Assembly: GCA_964576265.1 (NCBI GenBank)
Contig: CAZNVB010000179.1
Coordinates: 1-33,868, forward strand
DNA length: 33,868 nt
DNA from: CAZNVB01 sp964576265
GTDB taxonomy: Bacteria > Acidobacteriota > Aminicenantia > Aminicenantales > UBA8522
Reading direction: 5' to 3'
In this document: one piece after another, positions 18,384 through 25,925 of the stretch
Position numbering within the stretch: position 1 is the first letter of the stretch
How the letters are laid out: each line of letters begins with the position of its first letter
The notes under the pieces: model-generated
What the model saw: only the letters and a program-made list of their open reading frames with translations
Databases searched by the model: none
What the model was told of the DNA's origin: nothing
Program-made: the position numbers and the translations under genes

Positions 18384-19734
18384 CCCGGCCGGTATCCTGA
18401 TCATCGACGATGAGGAATCCATCCGCGATTCCATGAGCCAAGTCTTGCGCAAGGAGGGCTATCGGGTCCGGACGTCTGTTGAAGGCAAAGAGGGACTTCA
18501 GATCTTCAACCAGGAAAACATTCAGGTCGTCTTCCTGGATCTCAAACTTCCCGGAATCAAGGGCATGGACATCCTGACCAGAATCAAAGAGATCAGCCCG
18601 GAAACTCCGGTCATCATCATCACCGGGTACGCCTCGATCGATTCGGCCATCGAGGCCATGAAGCGCGGCGCCTTCGACTATATGGCCAAGCCCTTCACTC
18701 CCGAAGAAGTTCGGGTGATCACCAAGAAAGCGCTCGACAGCCGCCGGCTGCTCTATGAGAACATTTATCTGAGAAAGGAATTGGAAGCCCGGACCGAGAC
18801 GGAGATGGTCGTCGGCAAGAGCAAGGCCATGAGGGACGTCCTCGACCTTGTCGAGCGGGTGAGCCCGACCGAGAGCACGGTTCTCATCGCGGGCGAGAGC
18901 GGAACGGGAAAAGAACTCATTGCCCGGGAGATCCATCGGCGCAGCCTCAGACGCCAGGCTCCCTTTGTCGTTGTCGATTGCGGAGCTTTGGTCGAAACTC
19001 TTTTCGAAAGCGAGCTCTTCGGCCACGTCAAAGGTTCGTTCACCGGAGCCCACGAGACCAAGCACGGCCGGTTTGAAGTGGCGAACGGCGGGACGATCTT
19101 TTTCGATGAAATCGGCAATATCGGTCTCAACATCCAGGCCAAACTTCTCCGGGTCATTCAGGAAAGGGAGATCACGAGGATCGGCAGCTCGCGGCCGATC
19201 AAGGTCGATGTTCGCATCCTGGCAGCGACGAACGAAAACCTGGCCGACGGTGTCAGGAAGGGCAAGTTTCGAGAAGATCTGTTCTACAGGCTAAGCGTAG
19301 TTCCGATTCACTTGCCTCCTCTTCGCGAGAGGAAGGAAGATATCGAACCTTTAGTCCGACATTTCCTGCAGAAATACAGCCGCCGGGCGAAAAAAACGAT
19401 CGCCTGGATTTCCCCCCGAGCGATCAAAGCCCTGACCGAGTACGATTGGCCGGGAAATATCCGCGAACTCGAAAACACGATCGAGAGAGCGGTCGTTCTT
19501 TCCAAAGGACCAGGCATCGATCTCGAAGATCTCGTCTACCACGGCATCAGCGCCAGCTCTGCGTTCGCCGGAACCCTCGGGGGAAAGCTGAAAAGCCTTG
19601 AAGAAATGGAAAAGGAATACATCATGGCCGTTCTCAAAGAAAGCCAGGGCAATAAAAGCCGGGCCGCCGAAATTTTGGGGATCGACCGGAAAACGCTCTG
19701 GGCGAAAATTAAAAAATACCGCCTTCCGTCTTAA
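18376..19734 (+). CDS. NtrC-family sigma-54 response regulator
   Basis: 452 residues: receiver domain with phosphoacceptor D55 and the conserved Lys in MAKPFTPEE; AAA+ domain with Walker A GESGTGKE (from G173), the sigma-54 contact loop as GSFTGA (220-225, a common variant of GAFTGA) and Walker B GTIFFDEIG; and a Fis-type helix-turn-helix at the C-terminus (NKSRAAEILGIDRKTL). It should activate sigma-54 promoters from upstream sites. Two such promoters, at 19943 and 25004, lie downstream in the same window, making this protein the best candidate for their activator. Confidence 0.93.
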   Translation: MNDPAGILIIDDEESIRDSMSQVLRKEGYRVRTSVEGKEGLQIFNQENIQVVFLDLKLPGIKGMDILTRIKEISPETPVIIITGYASIDSAIEAMKRGAFDYMAKPFTPEEVRVITKKALDSRRLLYENIYLRKELEARTETEMVVGKSKAMRDVLDLVERVSPTESTVLIAGESGTGKELIAREIHRRSLRRQAPFVVVDCGALVETLFESELFGHVKGSFTGAHETKHGRFEVANGGTIFFDEIGNIGLNIQAKLLRVIQEREITRIGSSRPIKVDVRILAATNENLADGVRKGKFREDLFYRLSVVPIHLPPLRERKEDIEPLVRHFLQKYSRRAKKTIAWISPRAIKALTEYDWPGNIRELENTIERAVVLSKGPGIDLEDLVYHGISASSAFAGTLGGKLKSLEEMEKEYIMAVLKESQGNKSRAAEILGIDRKTLWAKIKKYRLPS

Positions 19735-19798
19735 CAACTCCTGAGGGGCTCGGTTTCACCAAAAAAGTGCGGGCAAAAGGCTTCAGCCCCAAGTCCTC

Positions 19799-19830
19799 TT
19801 TTTCCCCTCGGCTGGGGAAAAATACCACAG
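19799..19830. promoter_or_regulatory. Putative upstream activator site (palindrome plus shared 18-nt element)
   Basis: TTTTTCCCC at 19799-19807 and GGGGAAAAA at 19814-19822 are perfect inverted arms around a 6-nt centre. The right arm belongs to TGGGGAAAAATACCACAG (19813-19830), which recurs as TGGGGAAAAATTCCTCAG at 24877. The site starts 131 nt before the -24 GG, within the normal range for NtrC-type activators. Confidence 0.6.
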
Positions 19831-19942
19831 TCTCTTTGGGCGCCGGCCAGACATCTCGGCACCGTTGGCTCTTCGATCATTCTATCTTGTTGATATTTCT
19901 GAAGTAAGGAACAGTTTCTTCTTCGGCGCCCGCCCCTTGAGT

Positions 19943-19958
19943 CGGCACGGAAATTGCA
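19943..19958 (+). promoter_or_regulatory. Sigma-54 promoter of the group 3b hydrogenase operon
   Basis: CGGCACGGAAATTGCA matches the -24/-12 consensus TGGCACG-N4-TTGCA except for the first base. GG at 19944-19945 and GC at 19956-19957 have the required 12-nt phasing. Transcription should start near 19968, about 80 nt before the first gene. Confidence 0.8.
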
Positions 19959-20046
19959 TATTTTATTCGTGAGGAGATGAATTTTTTTCTTTAATTTCCA
20001 TGGAAAGAAGGAGACGAGAATTGAAGCGATTGAAAGGACGGCCAAG

Positions 20047-21162
20047 ATGAGGATCCTCAAGCTGCAGAAAAAGGATCTTTTTCCTTTCCTTGAGGCGATT
20101 TCAGACAGCGCTGAGCTCTGGGCTCCGGTGGCCATGCCCGCCGAGTCGGCCGCAGGATCTTTGAAAGATCCTCACTGGGCCGCGGTCACCCAAAAAAGCA
20201 AGTTTCATTTCCAGCGGATCAAGGATTTCGCCGACATCGCTCTCCATACGACACGAACCATCATCCCCCCCAAGAAGCTCATGGTTCCGGCCTCGTTCAA
20301 CATGTTCCACTTCACGGAGAAAGGGTACAAAGAGGATTTTTCCCACATTTCTGAAAAGATTCTCTTCGGACTTCATACCTGCGACATCCATGGCCTCCTG
20401 ACCCTGGACAAGATCTTCGCTCAAGCGTTCCCCGATCCCTATTATCTCGAGGCGAGAAAAAAAGCCCTCATCCTCGGACTCTCCTGCTGGCCCGACGAAT
20501 ACTGTTTTTGTAAATCCACTCACACGCATATCGTCGAAGAGGGCTACGATCTGTTCTTCACCGACCTGGAAAACTTCTTCCTCGTCTGGATCGGCTCCAG
20601 CCGCGGGGATGACCTGATTCGCCTGGCGCCCCAATTCTTTGATGAGAAGCTATCGGAAAAGGACATCCAGAGGTATATCGCCTGGCAATCGGAGAGGGAC
20701 AAATCCTTCCGGACCGAAATCAACTTCACCCGCATGCCGGACCTGATGGAGCTCAATTATAAAGCTCCGTTTTGGGAGGAGGCCGGCGCCGCGTGCCTGG
20801 CCTGCGGCTCCTGCAGCATGGTCTGCCCCACCTGCAATTGCTATAACGTTACGGACGTCCAGTTTCTCGGCGGCAAGCCGGGCAAGCGCCTTCGGGAATG
20901 GGACTCCTGCACGCTGCCCGAATATTCCGAGGTGGCGGGCGGGGAAAACTTTCGAGAACATAAATCCCAGCGGCTCAAGCTCTGGTATACCCACAAGCTC
21001 CAGGCGTATGTTTCCAAATACGGCAAACCGAGCTGCGTCGGCTGCGGCCGATGCCTGGTAACCTGCCCCGTCCAAATCAACGTGAAATCGGTCGCTGACG
21101 CTCTGGAAGGACACCCCGTCGAGGCCTTCTGGAAAAGATTCAGCCAAGAGGTGGCCAAATGA
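20047..21162 (+). CDS. hydB: Group 3b [NiFe] hydrogenase beta subunit (HydB/SHI-type, 4Fe-4S)
   Basis: 371 residues matching the iron-sulfur subunit of cytoplasmic NAD(P)-linked hydrogenases and sulfhydrogenases (family also includes anaerobic sulfite reductase A). The N-terminal domain has LFGLHTCDIHGL and DPYYLEARKKALILGLSC. The C-terminal part has two ferredoxin motifs, CLACGSCSMVCPTCNCYN and CVGCGRCLVTCPV. It carries electrons between the flavin subunit and the hydrogenase. First gene after the sigma-54 promoter; the end overlaps the next start (ATGA). Confidence 0.92.
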   Translation: MRILKLQKKDLFPFLEAISDSAELWAPVAMPAESAAGSLKDPHWAAVTQKSKFHFQRIKDFADIALHTTRTIIPPKKLMVPASFNMFHFTEKGYKEDFSHISEKILFGLHTCDIHGLLTLDKIFAQAFPDPYYLEARKKALILGLSCWPDEYCFCKSTHTHIVEEGYDLFFTDLENFFLVWIGSSRGDDLIRLAPQFFDEKLSEKDIQRYIAWQSERDKSFRTEINFTRMPDLMELNYKAPFWEEAGAACLACGSCSMVCPTCNCYNVTDVQFLGGKPGKRLREWDSCTLPEYSEVAGGENFREHKSQRLKLWYTHKLQAYVSKYGKPSCVGCGRCLVTCPVQINVKSVADALEGHPVEAFWKRFSQEVAK

Positions 21163-22019
21163 ACGCCGAAAACAAATGCTTGACTGAGACCAATCCTTTC
21201 ACTCCTGAGCCTGCCCGAATTGTCCGCACCTACCATCTGACTGAGGACGTCAAGTTTTTCCAAGTCCGCTTTGTCGACATGGAGAAGGCGCTCCAGTTCA
21301 AATACAAGCCCGGTCAATTCGCCATGCTCTCCATTCTCGGCGCCGGCGAAGCTCCGTTTTCCATTTCCTCCTCGCCTTCGCGGCCCGGCCTGCTCGAGTT
21401 CTGCATCCGAAAAATGGGAACCGTGACCAGCGCCCTCTTCCGGCTCAAGGAAAATTCGCTGATCGGCCTGCGGGGGCCTTACGGCAACGGCTTTCCGGTT
21501 GAAGAAATGAAAGGGAAAGATATTCTCATCGTCGTCGGCGGTCTGGGCGCTGCGCCCCTTCGTTCGGTCCTTCTCTACAGCCTTGACAACCGCGACCAGT
21601 TTGGGCGAGTGTCGGTCCTCTACGGCGCCAAACGGCCGGCGGAGATGCTCTTCCGGGACGAGTATTTCGCTCTCAAGCAGAGGGCCGACCTCGAATGTCA
21701 TCTGACCGTCGACGCTGACGACACGGGACAATGGCCGGAGAGAATCGGCGTCGTGACCACCCTGTTTCCCTATCTTCACGCGGTCGATCCGGTCCAAACC
21801 TACGCTCTCGTCTGTGGCCCGCCGGTCATGTACAAATTTGTCATTAAGGAATTGATCAAGCTCAACATCCCCAAAAACCAGATTCTGATGACGCTCGAGC
21901 GCCGGATGAAGTGCGGCGTCGGAAAATGCGGTCACTGCGCCATCGATTATATCTACACCTGCCTGGACGGCCCCGTGTTCACCTACTGGGACGTCATCCA
22001 CATGCGGGAGCTCATCTAA
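21159..22019 (+). CDS. hydG: Group 3b hydrogenase gamma subunit (FAD/NAD(P)-binding)
   Basis: 286 residues of the ferredoxin-NADP reductase-like fold. FAD-binding segment FSISSSPSRPG about residue 68, NAD(P)-binding VVGGLGAAPLRS about residue 127, a CGPPVM motif, and a C-terminal [2Fe-2S] group in KCGVGKCGHC with a later YTCLDGPVFTY. The subunit exchanges hydride with NAD(P); coenzyme preference cannot be judged from what I see. ATGA-coupled to the beta subunit. Confidence 0.92.
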   Translation: MNAENKCLTETNPFTPEPARIVRTYHLTEDVKFFQVRFVDMEKALQFKYKPGQFAMLSILGAGEAPFSISSSPSRPGLLEFCIRKMGTVTSALFRLKENSLIGLRGPYGNGFPVEEMKGKDILIVVGGLGAAPLRSVLLYSLDNRDQFGRVSVLYGAKRPAEMLFRDEYFALKQRADLECHLTVDADDTGQWPERIGVVTTLFPYLHAVDPVQTYALVCGPPVMYKFVIKELIKLNIPKNQILMTLERRMKCGVGKCGHCAIDYIYTCLDGPVFTYWDVIHMRELI

Positions 22020-22029
22020 GGAGACGGAT

Positions 22030-22812
22030 ATGGCAAACGAAAAAGTGAAAATCGGAATCTACGAGCTGACTGGCTGTGCCGGGGACGCCCTCCTGATCGT
22101 CGACTGCGAGGAAGAGCTGGTGAACATTTTCACAGCCGCAAGCATCGATGCGTTTCTGATGGCCAAAAGCGATAATCAACACGGCCCGCTGGATGTCGCG
22201 CTGGTCGAGGGCTCGGTCAGCACGGAGAGGGAAAAAGAGGAACTCCTCGATATCCGCCAGAGAGCCAAGCTCGTCGTGGCTATCGGGAACTGCGCCTGCG
22301 TCGGCGGTATCCAGGCCGCGTTTCTCGATCCGAGAGACTGGGAGAAAAATTTGAGGAAGGTCTACGGCAATGTCGAGTTCTCCCATGCCAAACCCATCCA
22401 AAGCAAGCCGATCGATGCCTACATCCACGTCGATTATTATCTTCCCGGCTGTCCGATCGGCAAAGAGCAGTTCCTATCCACATTCACCCGTCTCCTCAGT
22501 GGTAACCCGCCCGATCTTTACCGTTTTCCCGTCTGCGTCGAATGCAAATGGAACGAGAACGACTGCCTACTGAACAAAGGAATCTTATGCTTGGGTCCTC
22601 TGACCCTGGCCGGCTGCGGCTCGGTCTGTCCCAATCATCACCTCCCCTGTTTCGGCTGCTGGGGACCGACAGAAGAAGCCAACCATACGGCGGAATACCG
22701 GCTTCTCCTGGAAAAAGGTTTTGACGCCGAAGCCATCAAAAAGAGAATGGCCAATTATTCCGGGACGCGGATCAGCGATTTCTTTGACCAACTGAGAAAG
22801 GAGAAAAGATGA
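22030..22812 (+). CDS. hydD: Group 3b hydrogenase delta (small) subunit
   Basis: 260 residues. The proximal cluster motif is ELTGCAGDALL (C16), with GNCACVGG and YYLPGCPIGKE completing it; cysteine-rich C-terminal region CVECKWNENDCLL and CLGPLTLAGCGSVCPNHHLPCFGCWGP can hold further clusters. No export signal, so the enzyme is cytoplasmic. Good GGAGA site before ATG; ATGA overlap with the large subunit. Confidence 0.92.
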   Translation: MANEKVKIGIYELTGCAGDALLIVDCEEELVNIFTAASIDAFLMAKSDNQHGPLDVALVEGSVSTEREKEELLDIRQRAKLVVAIGNCACVGGIQAAFLDPRDWEKNLRKVYGNVEFSHAKPIQSKPIDAYIHVDYYLPGCPIGKEQFLSTFTRLLSGNPPDLYRFPVCVECKWNENDCLLNKGILCLGPLTLAGCGSVCPNHHLPCFGCWGPTEEANHTAEYRLLLEKGFDAEAIKKRMANYSGTRISDFFDQLRKEKR

Positions 22813-24545
22813 AAACGATCAGCATCGACCACCTCCCCCGCGTCGAAGGAAACGGCGGCGTTACCGCCACCATCGACGGCAACATCGTCACCAACGTCAA
22901 ATTCGTCATCAACGAAGGTCCCCGTCTTGTCGAACATCTGACAGTCGGCAAGACGCCGGAAGAAGACGTCAGCATCGCACCGCGGATCTGCGCCATCTGT
23001 ACTCTTTCGCATAAAAACGCCGTGCTCCGGGCCATGGAGAACGCCTTGGACGTCAAGGTTCCCGCGAAGGTCACCCTGCTCCGCGAGCTCATGCATCTCG
23101 GGGAATTCATCGAAAGCCACTCCCTCCATGTGTTTTATCTCGCTCTTCCCGATTATGTCGGCTTTCCCAACGCCATCGCCATGGCGTCGAAGTTTCCCTT
23201 CGAAGTCAAGATCGCTCTGGAGATGAAGCAATTCGGCAACATGATCATGAAAATCCTCAGCGGCCGGTACATCCACGGGGAGAATCCCGTCATCGGCGGG
23301 TTCGGCCGCTATCCGAGCCGGGAAGACCTCATCTGGATCAAGAACCGGGCTATCCAATTCATGCCGTTTGTCTACCGAACGGTCGATCTCTTCTGCGGTC
23401 TGGATTACCCGGCTGTTCCCGAATCCGAGACGATTTACGCCTGCTGCGAGCCGGGAGAAGGAAAATATGGGCTCTGGGGAGACGAAATTATCCTCTCGAC
23501 AGGCCAGAAAATTCCCCGGGACGATTATAAAAGCCTGACCAATGAGTTCGTCGTACCTCATTCCCTCTGCAAACGGAGCCGGTATAACGGAAATCCCTAT
23601 TCCGTCGGTGCCCTGGCCAGGATCAATATTCTCGGGGAAAGGCTGGACGGCGAAGCGGGGAAGGCATTCCAGAAATATTTCAACCGCCGCTGGAAAATCA
23701 ATCCGCTCTTTCATAACGCCGCCCAGGCTCTCGAAATCCTCTACGCTTTTGAGACCATCCCCGGCCTCGTCGATGAGGTTCTCAAGATCGTGGAGAATCC
23801 GCCGCTCGTTCCTTATAAAACAAAGAACGGCCAAGGCACCGGACTGGTCGAGGCGCCTCGAGGCTTGCTGATTCACCACTATGAAATCAAGAACGGGCTG
23901 GTCGCGGCCGCAGACATCATTACACCCACCGCTCAAAATGCCGAGGATATCGAGCGGTATTGCTATCTTGCCGCCCAGAAGCTCCTCGATGAAGGGCATG
24001 AAGATCAAATCCGCGATCGCCTGGACCTGGTCGTCCGCGCCTTCGATCCCTGCATCAGCTGTTCGGCCCATATGGCCGAAGTGAAGCAGGTCCCTCCGGG
24101 AAACTGGAAAAAGGAATTAAGAGAAGTCCTCGCTTCCAGGCCTGTGATCATCGGCATTGGAAAAGACAATCGATCCGACGACCAAGCCGGCCTGATCCTG
24201 GCCGAGGAGTTAAAGAAGGTGGGTTTCGAGGATGTTTATCTTGAGGCGGAAATCGAGTCGGACCACATCCTCGAAGCCAAGGCCGAGCGGTCATTCCTCT
24301 TCCTCGACATTGTCCAGATGGGAGAGCAACCGGGCAAAATCGCTGTTTTACCGCTTCAGCACGTTTTCTGGAGCTCCGTCCTCAGTCACCGTCTTCTCCC
24401 CTCGGTCTCCGGCCGCCTGAGTTACGGCCAGATCAAAAAATCGCATCTTCTTGGAATTCAACCCCAGTCGCTCGAGGCCGACGGCTCGATCTCAGAGCCC
24501 GTCCTCCGCGCCATCGGTGAAATTCTCCAAGCCATCCGAAAGTGA
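22809..24545 (+). CDS. hydA: Group 3b hydrogenase large subunit fused to a maturation endopeptidase domain
   Basis: 578 residues, about 150 longer than usual. Residues 1-421 are the large subunit: L1 motif RICAIC (C61, C64) and L2 motif DPCISC (C415, C418) ending SAH at H421, the normal cleavage point. After a 22-residue linker, residues 444-578 are a HycI/HybD-type protease: IGIGKDNRSDDQAG, LDIVQMGEQPGKI, SHRLLP and LLGIQP. The putative Ni-recognition ligands D458, D500 and H527 are retained with spacing close to HycI. Cleavage after H421 would release the protease. The frame is continuous, with no sign of frameshift. A terminator follows at 24644. Confidence 0.92.
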   Translation: MKTISIDHLPRVEGNGGVTATIDGNIVTNVKFVINEGPRLVEHLTVGKTPEEDVSIAPRICAICTLSHKNAVLRAMENALDVKVPAKVTLLRELMHLGEFIESHSLHVFYLALPDYVGFPNAIAMASKFPFEVKIALEMKQFGNMIMKILSGRYIHGENPVIGGFGRYPSREDLIWIKNRAIQFMPFVYRTVDLFCGLDYPAVPESETIYACCEPGEGKYGLWGDEIILSTGQKIPRDDYKSLTNEFVVPHSLCKRSRYNGNPYSVGALARINILGERLDGEAGKAFQKYFNRRWKINPLFHNAAQALEILYAFETIPGLVDEVLKIVENPPLVPYKTKNGQGTGLVEAPRGLLIHHYEIKNGLVAAADIITPTAQNAEDIERYCYLAAQKLLDEGHEDQIRDRLDLVVRAFDPCISCSAHMAEVKQVPPGNWKKELREVLASRPVIIGIGKDNRSDDQAGLILAEELKKVGFEDVYLEAEIESDHILEAKAERSFLFLDIVQMGEQPGKIAVLPLQHVFWSSVLSHRLLPSVSGRLSYGQIKKSHLLGIQPQSLEADGSISEPVLRAIGEILQAIRK

Positions 24546-24643
24546 ACTGTTTGCCTGGAACTCAAGACGGAGTGATCCTTATTCGGATTCACGATACCCG
24601 CCTTACTATCCTGCATCAATCAATTTCCGGGTGAACGGTTTAG

Positions 24644-24679
24644 GCGACGGCCCTGCCGAGGGCCGTCGCTCTTTTTTTG
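24644..24679 (+). terminator. Rho-independent terminator of the group 3b hydrogenase operon
   Basis: Perfect 11-bp GC-rich stem GCGACGGCCCT / AGGGCCGTCGC with a GCCG tetraloop, followed by TCTTTTTTTG. It lies 98 nt after the hydA stop codon. Confidence 0.93.
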
Positions 24680-24876
24680 CGAATCTCACGACGATCAACG
24701 TTTCATCCCGACGACGGAATCTCTTTTCTCACACGAAAAGGTTGACGGAAACCGATCGCCTCAGCTCTCGGGCTCGAGCCTTCCTCCGGACGGAAGAAAA
24801 TCCTTTACCTCAACGTTTGATCGTGCTAAAATTTTAAAATCAGAAACAAAGCGGTCTGGAAATTATGGAACAGGCG

Positions 24877-24894
24877 TGGGGAAAAATTCCTCAG
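24877..24894. promoter_or_regulatory. Putative upstream activator site (second copy of shared element)
   Basis: TGGGGAAAAATTCCTCAG is identical at 16 of 18 positions to the element at 19813. It starts 128 nt before the -24 GG of the sigma-54 promoter at 25004, against 131 nt in the other copy. Confidence 0.6.
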
Positions 24895-25003
24895 CGCCGC
24901 CTCCTTCTTTAGGAGCGGCAAGAGGACGCGTCCTCAATGTCATTTAACTCAACGAATATCAATAGGTTAGAAATCCATTTATCGGCTTCCTTTGGCGGCC
25001 GGA

Positions 25004-25019
25004 TGGCACACAATTTGCT
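25004..25019 (+). promoter_or_regulatory. Sigma-54 promoter of the receiver/maturation operon
   Basis: TGGCACACAATTTGCT is a full match to TGGCAC-N5-TTGCW, with GG at 25005-25006 and GC at 25017-25018 in 12-nt phase. Transcription should start near 25030, leaving a very short leader before the ATG at 25043. Confidence 0.88.
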
Positions 25020-25042
25020 CTCATCAAGAGCAAAGGTTGCAT

Positions 25043-25414
25043 ATGGCCGTAGAAGAAAAGAGAATCCTGATCATCGATCCGGAGCCTCAAGAACGCCGCC
25101 GCCTGGCCTCTTTCCTCAAGAGGGAGGATTATTTCATCGAGACGGGGAAAAACCTCACCGAAGCGATCAAGAAAATCGCCCAGGGAGGGTTCAACTGTTT
25201 GGTCATGGACATCAATCTTCCGGAAATGAAGGCGTACGAAGCCGTTCCTATCTTCAAGAACATCGATCCGCAACTCAAAATCATCCTCACTACCAAGAAA
25301 AATACGAAACGCCTGGAAGCCAAGGTCAGGCAACAGGACATTTTTTTCTATTTCATCAAATCATTCGGCGAGGATGAATTGAAATTGGCCATCGAAAACG
25401 CTTTTTCATCCTAA
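25043..25414 (+). CDS. Single-domain response regulator (receiver)
   Basis: The ATG at 25043 is used because the upstream in-frame ATG (24992) lies before the sigma-54 promoter. 123 residues forming one receiver domain: acidic pocket in LIIDPEPQE, phosphoacceptor D in CLVMDINLPEM, T in ILTTKKN and K in YFIKSFGEDE. No output domain. It may act as a phosphate-relay intermediate with the next two proteins. The ribosome binding site (AAAGG) is weak compared with its neighbours. Confidence 0.85.
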   Translation: MAVEEKRILIIDPEPQERRRLASFLKREDYFIETGKNLTEAIKKIAQGGFNCLVMDINLPEMKAYEAVPIFKNIDPQLKIILTTKKNTKRLEAKVRQQDIFFYFIKSFGEDELKLAIENAFSS

Positions 25415-25426
25415 AGGAGGAAAAAA

Positions 25427-25834
25427 ATGAGCCAAAGCGCCAAAATCCTGGTCATTGACGATGATCCCGACTTCCGAGCTGCGGTGACCCCCATCCTAAA
25501 ATCGGCTCTTTATGATGTGGTCACAGCGGCCAATCCTCAGGAAGCCAAAGAAAAGATCTTTTCGGAAAAGCCCGACCTGATTCTCCTGGACATCATGATG
25601 GACAGCCTGTTCGACGGTTTCTCTCTTTGCCAGGCCATCAAGACTTCGAAAGAATATGCCGAATTCAAGAATGTCCCGGTGATTTTTATTTCGGCGGTGA
25701 AAGAGATCGCCGGATCGCGATTTCAGTTCAAGGGCGACGAAGAGGGCATGGTCGGACCGGACGATTATATTGACAAACCGGTCAAGCCGGACGACTTGCT
25801 CTCCCGGATCGCCAAGCTGCTTAAAAAACAATAG
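25427..25834 (+). CDS. Single-domain response regulator (receiver)
   Basis: 135 residues, one receiver domain: ILVIDDDPDF, phosphoacceptor D in LILLDIMMDS, VPVIFISAVKE and YIDKPVKPDD. A roughly 15-residue insertion (SRFQFKGDEEGMVGPD) before the conserved lysine is common in the PleD/FrzS-type stand-alone receivers. No output domain. Strong AAAGGAGG site 12 nt after the previous stop. Confidence 0.87.
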   Translation: MSQSAKILVIDDDPDFRAAVTPILKSALYDVVTAANPQEAKEKIFSEKPDLILLDIMMDSLFDGFSLCQAIKTSKEYAEFKNVPVIFISAVKEIAGSRFQFKGDEEGMVGPDDYIDKPVKPDDLLSRIAKLLKKQ

Positions 25835-25925
25835 AAAACCGGCCCCTCTTCTCTTCGGACATTCTCTAACGACCGCGTTTGAACGGCGATCGGTTTTCCA
25901 TTAGAATGGAGAAGGAGAGTTTCTG

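Larger units (their letters stand above)
19735..20046. other. Intergenic control region upstream of the group 3b hydrogenase
   Basis: A 312-nt gap. It contains a perfect 9-bp inverted repeat TTTTTCCCC/GGGGAAAAA (19799-19822), the 18-nt element at 19813-19830 and the sigma-54 promoter at 19943-19958. A possible weak terminator for the preceding operon is GGGGCT...AGCCCC (19744-19790) followed by a T-rich run, but its loop is long. No ORF of note is present. Confidence 0.6.
24546..25042. other. Intergenic region: terminator, dyads, activator site and sigma-54 promoter
   Basis: About 500 nt without a convincing gene. In order: a strong rho-independent terminator (24644-24679); an imperfect inverted repeat ACGATCAACGTT (24691-24702) / AACGTTTGATCGT (24812-24824) enclosing a GGCTCGAGCC palindrome; the 18-nt activator element (24877-24894); a small hairpin GCCGC...GCGGC (about 24896-24920); and the sigma-54 promoter (25004-25019). 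Confidence 0.6.

Noticed and set aside
19799..19822. Rho-independent terminator
   Set aside because: The T-run is on the 5' side of the stem and A-run on the 3' side, on both strands, so it lacks the 3' U-tract; a protein-binding palindrome fits better.
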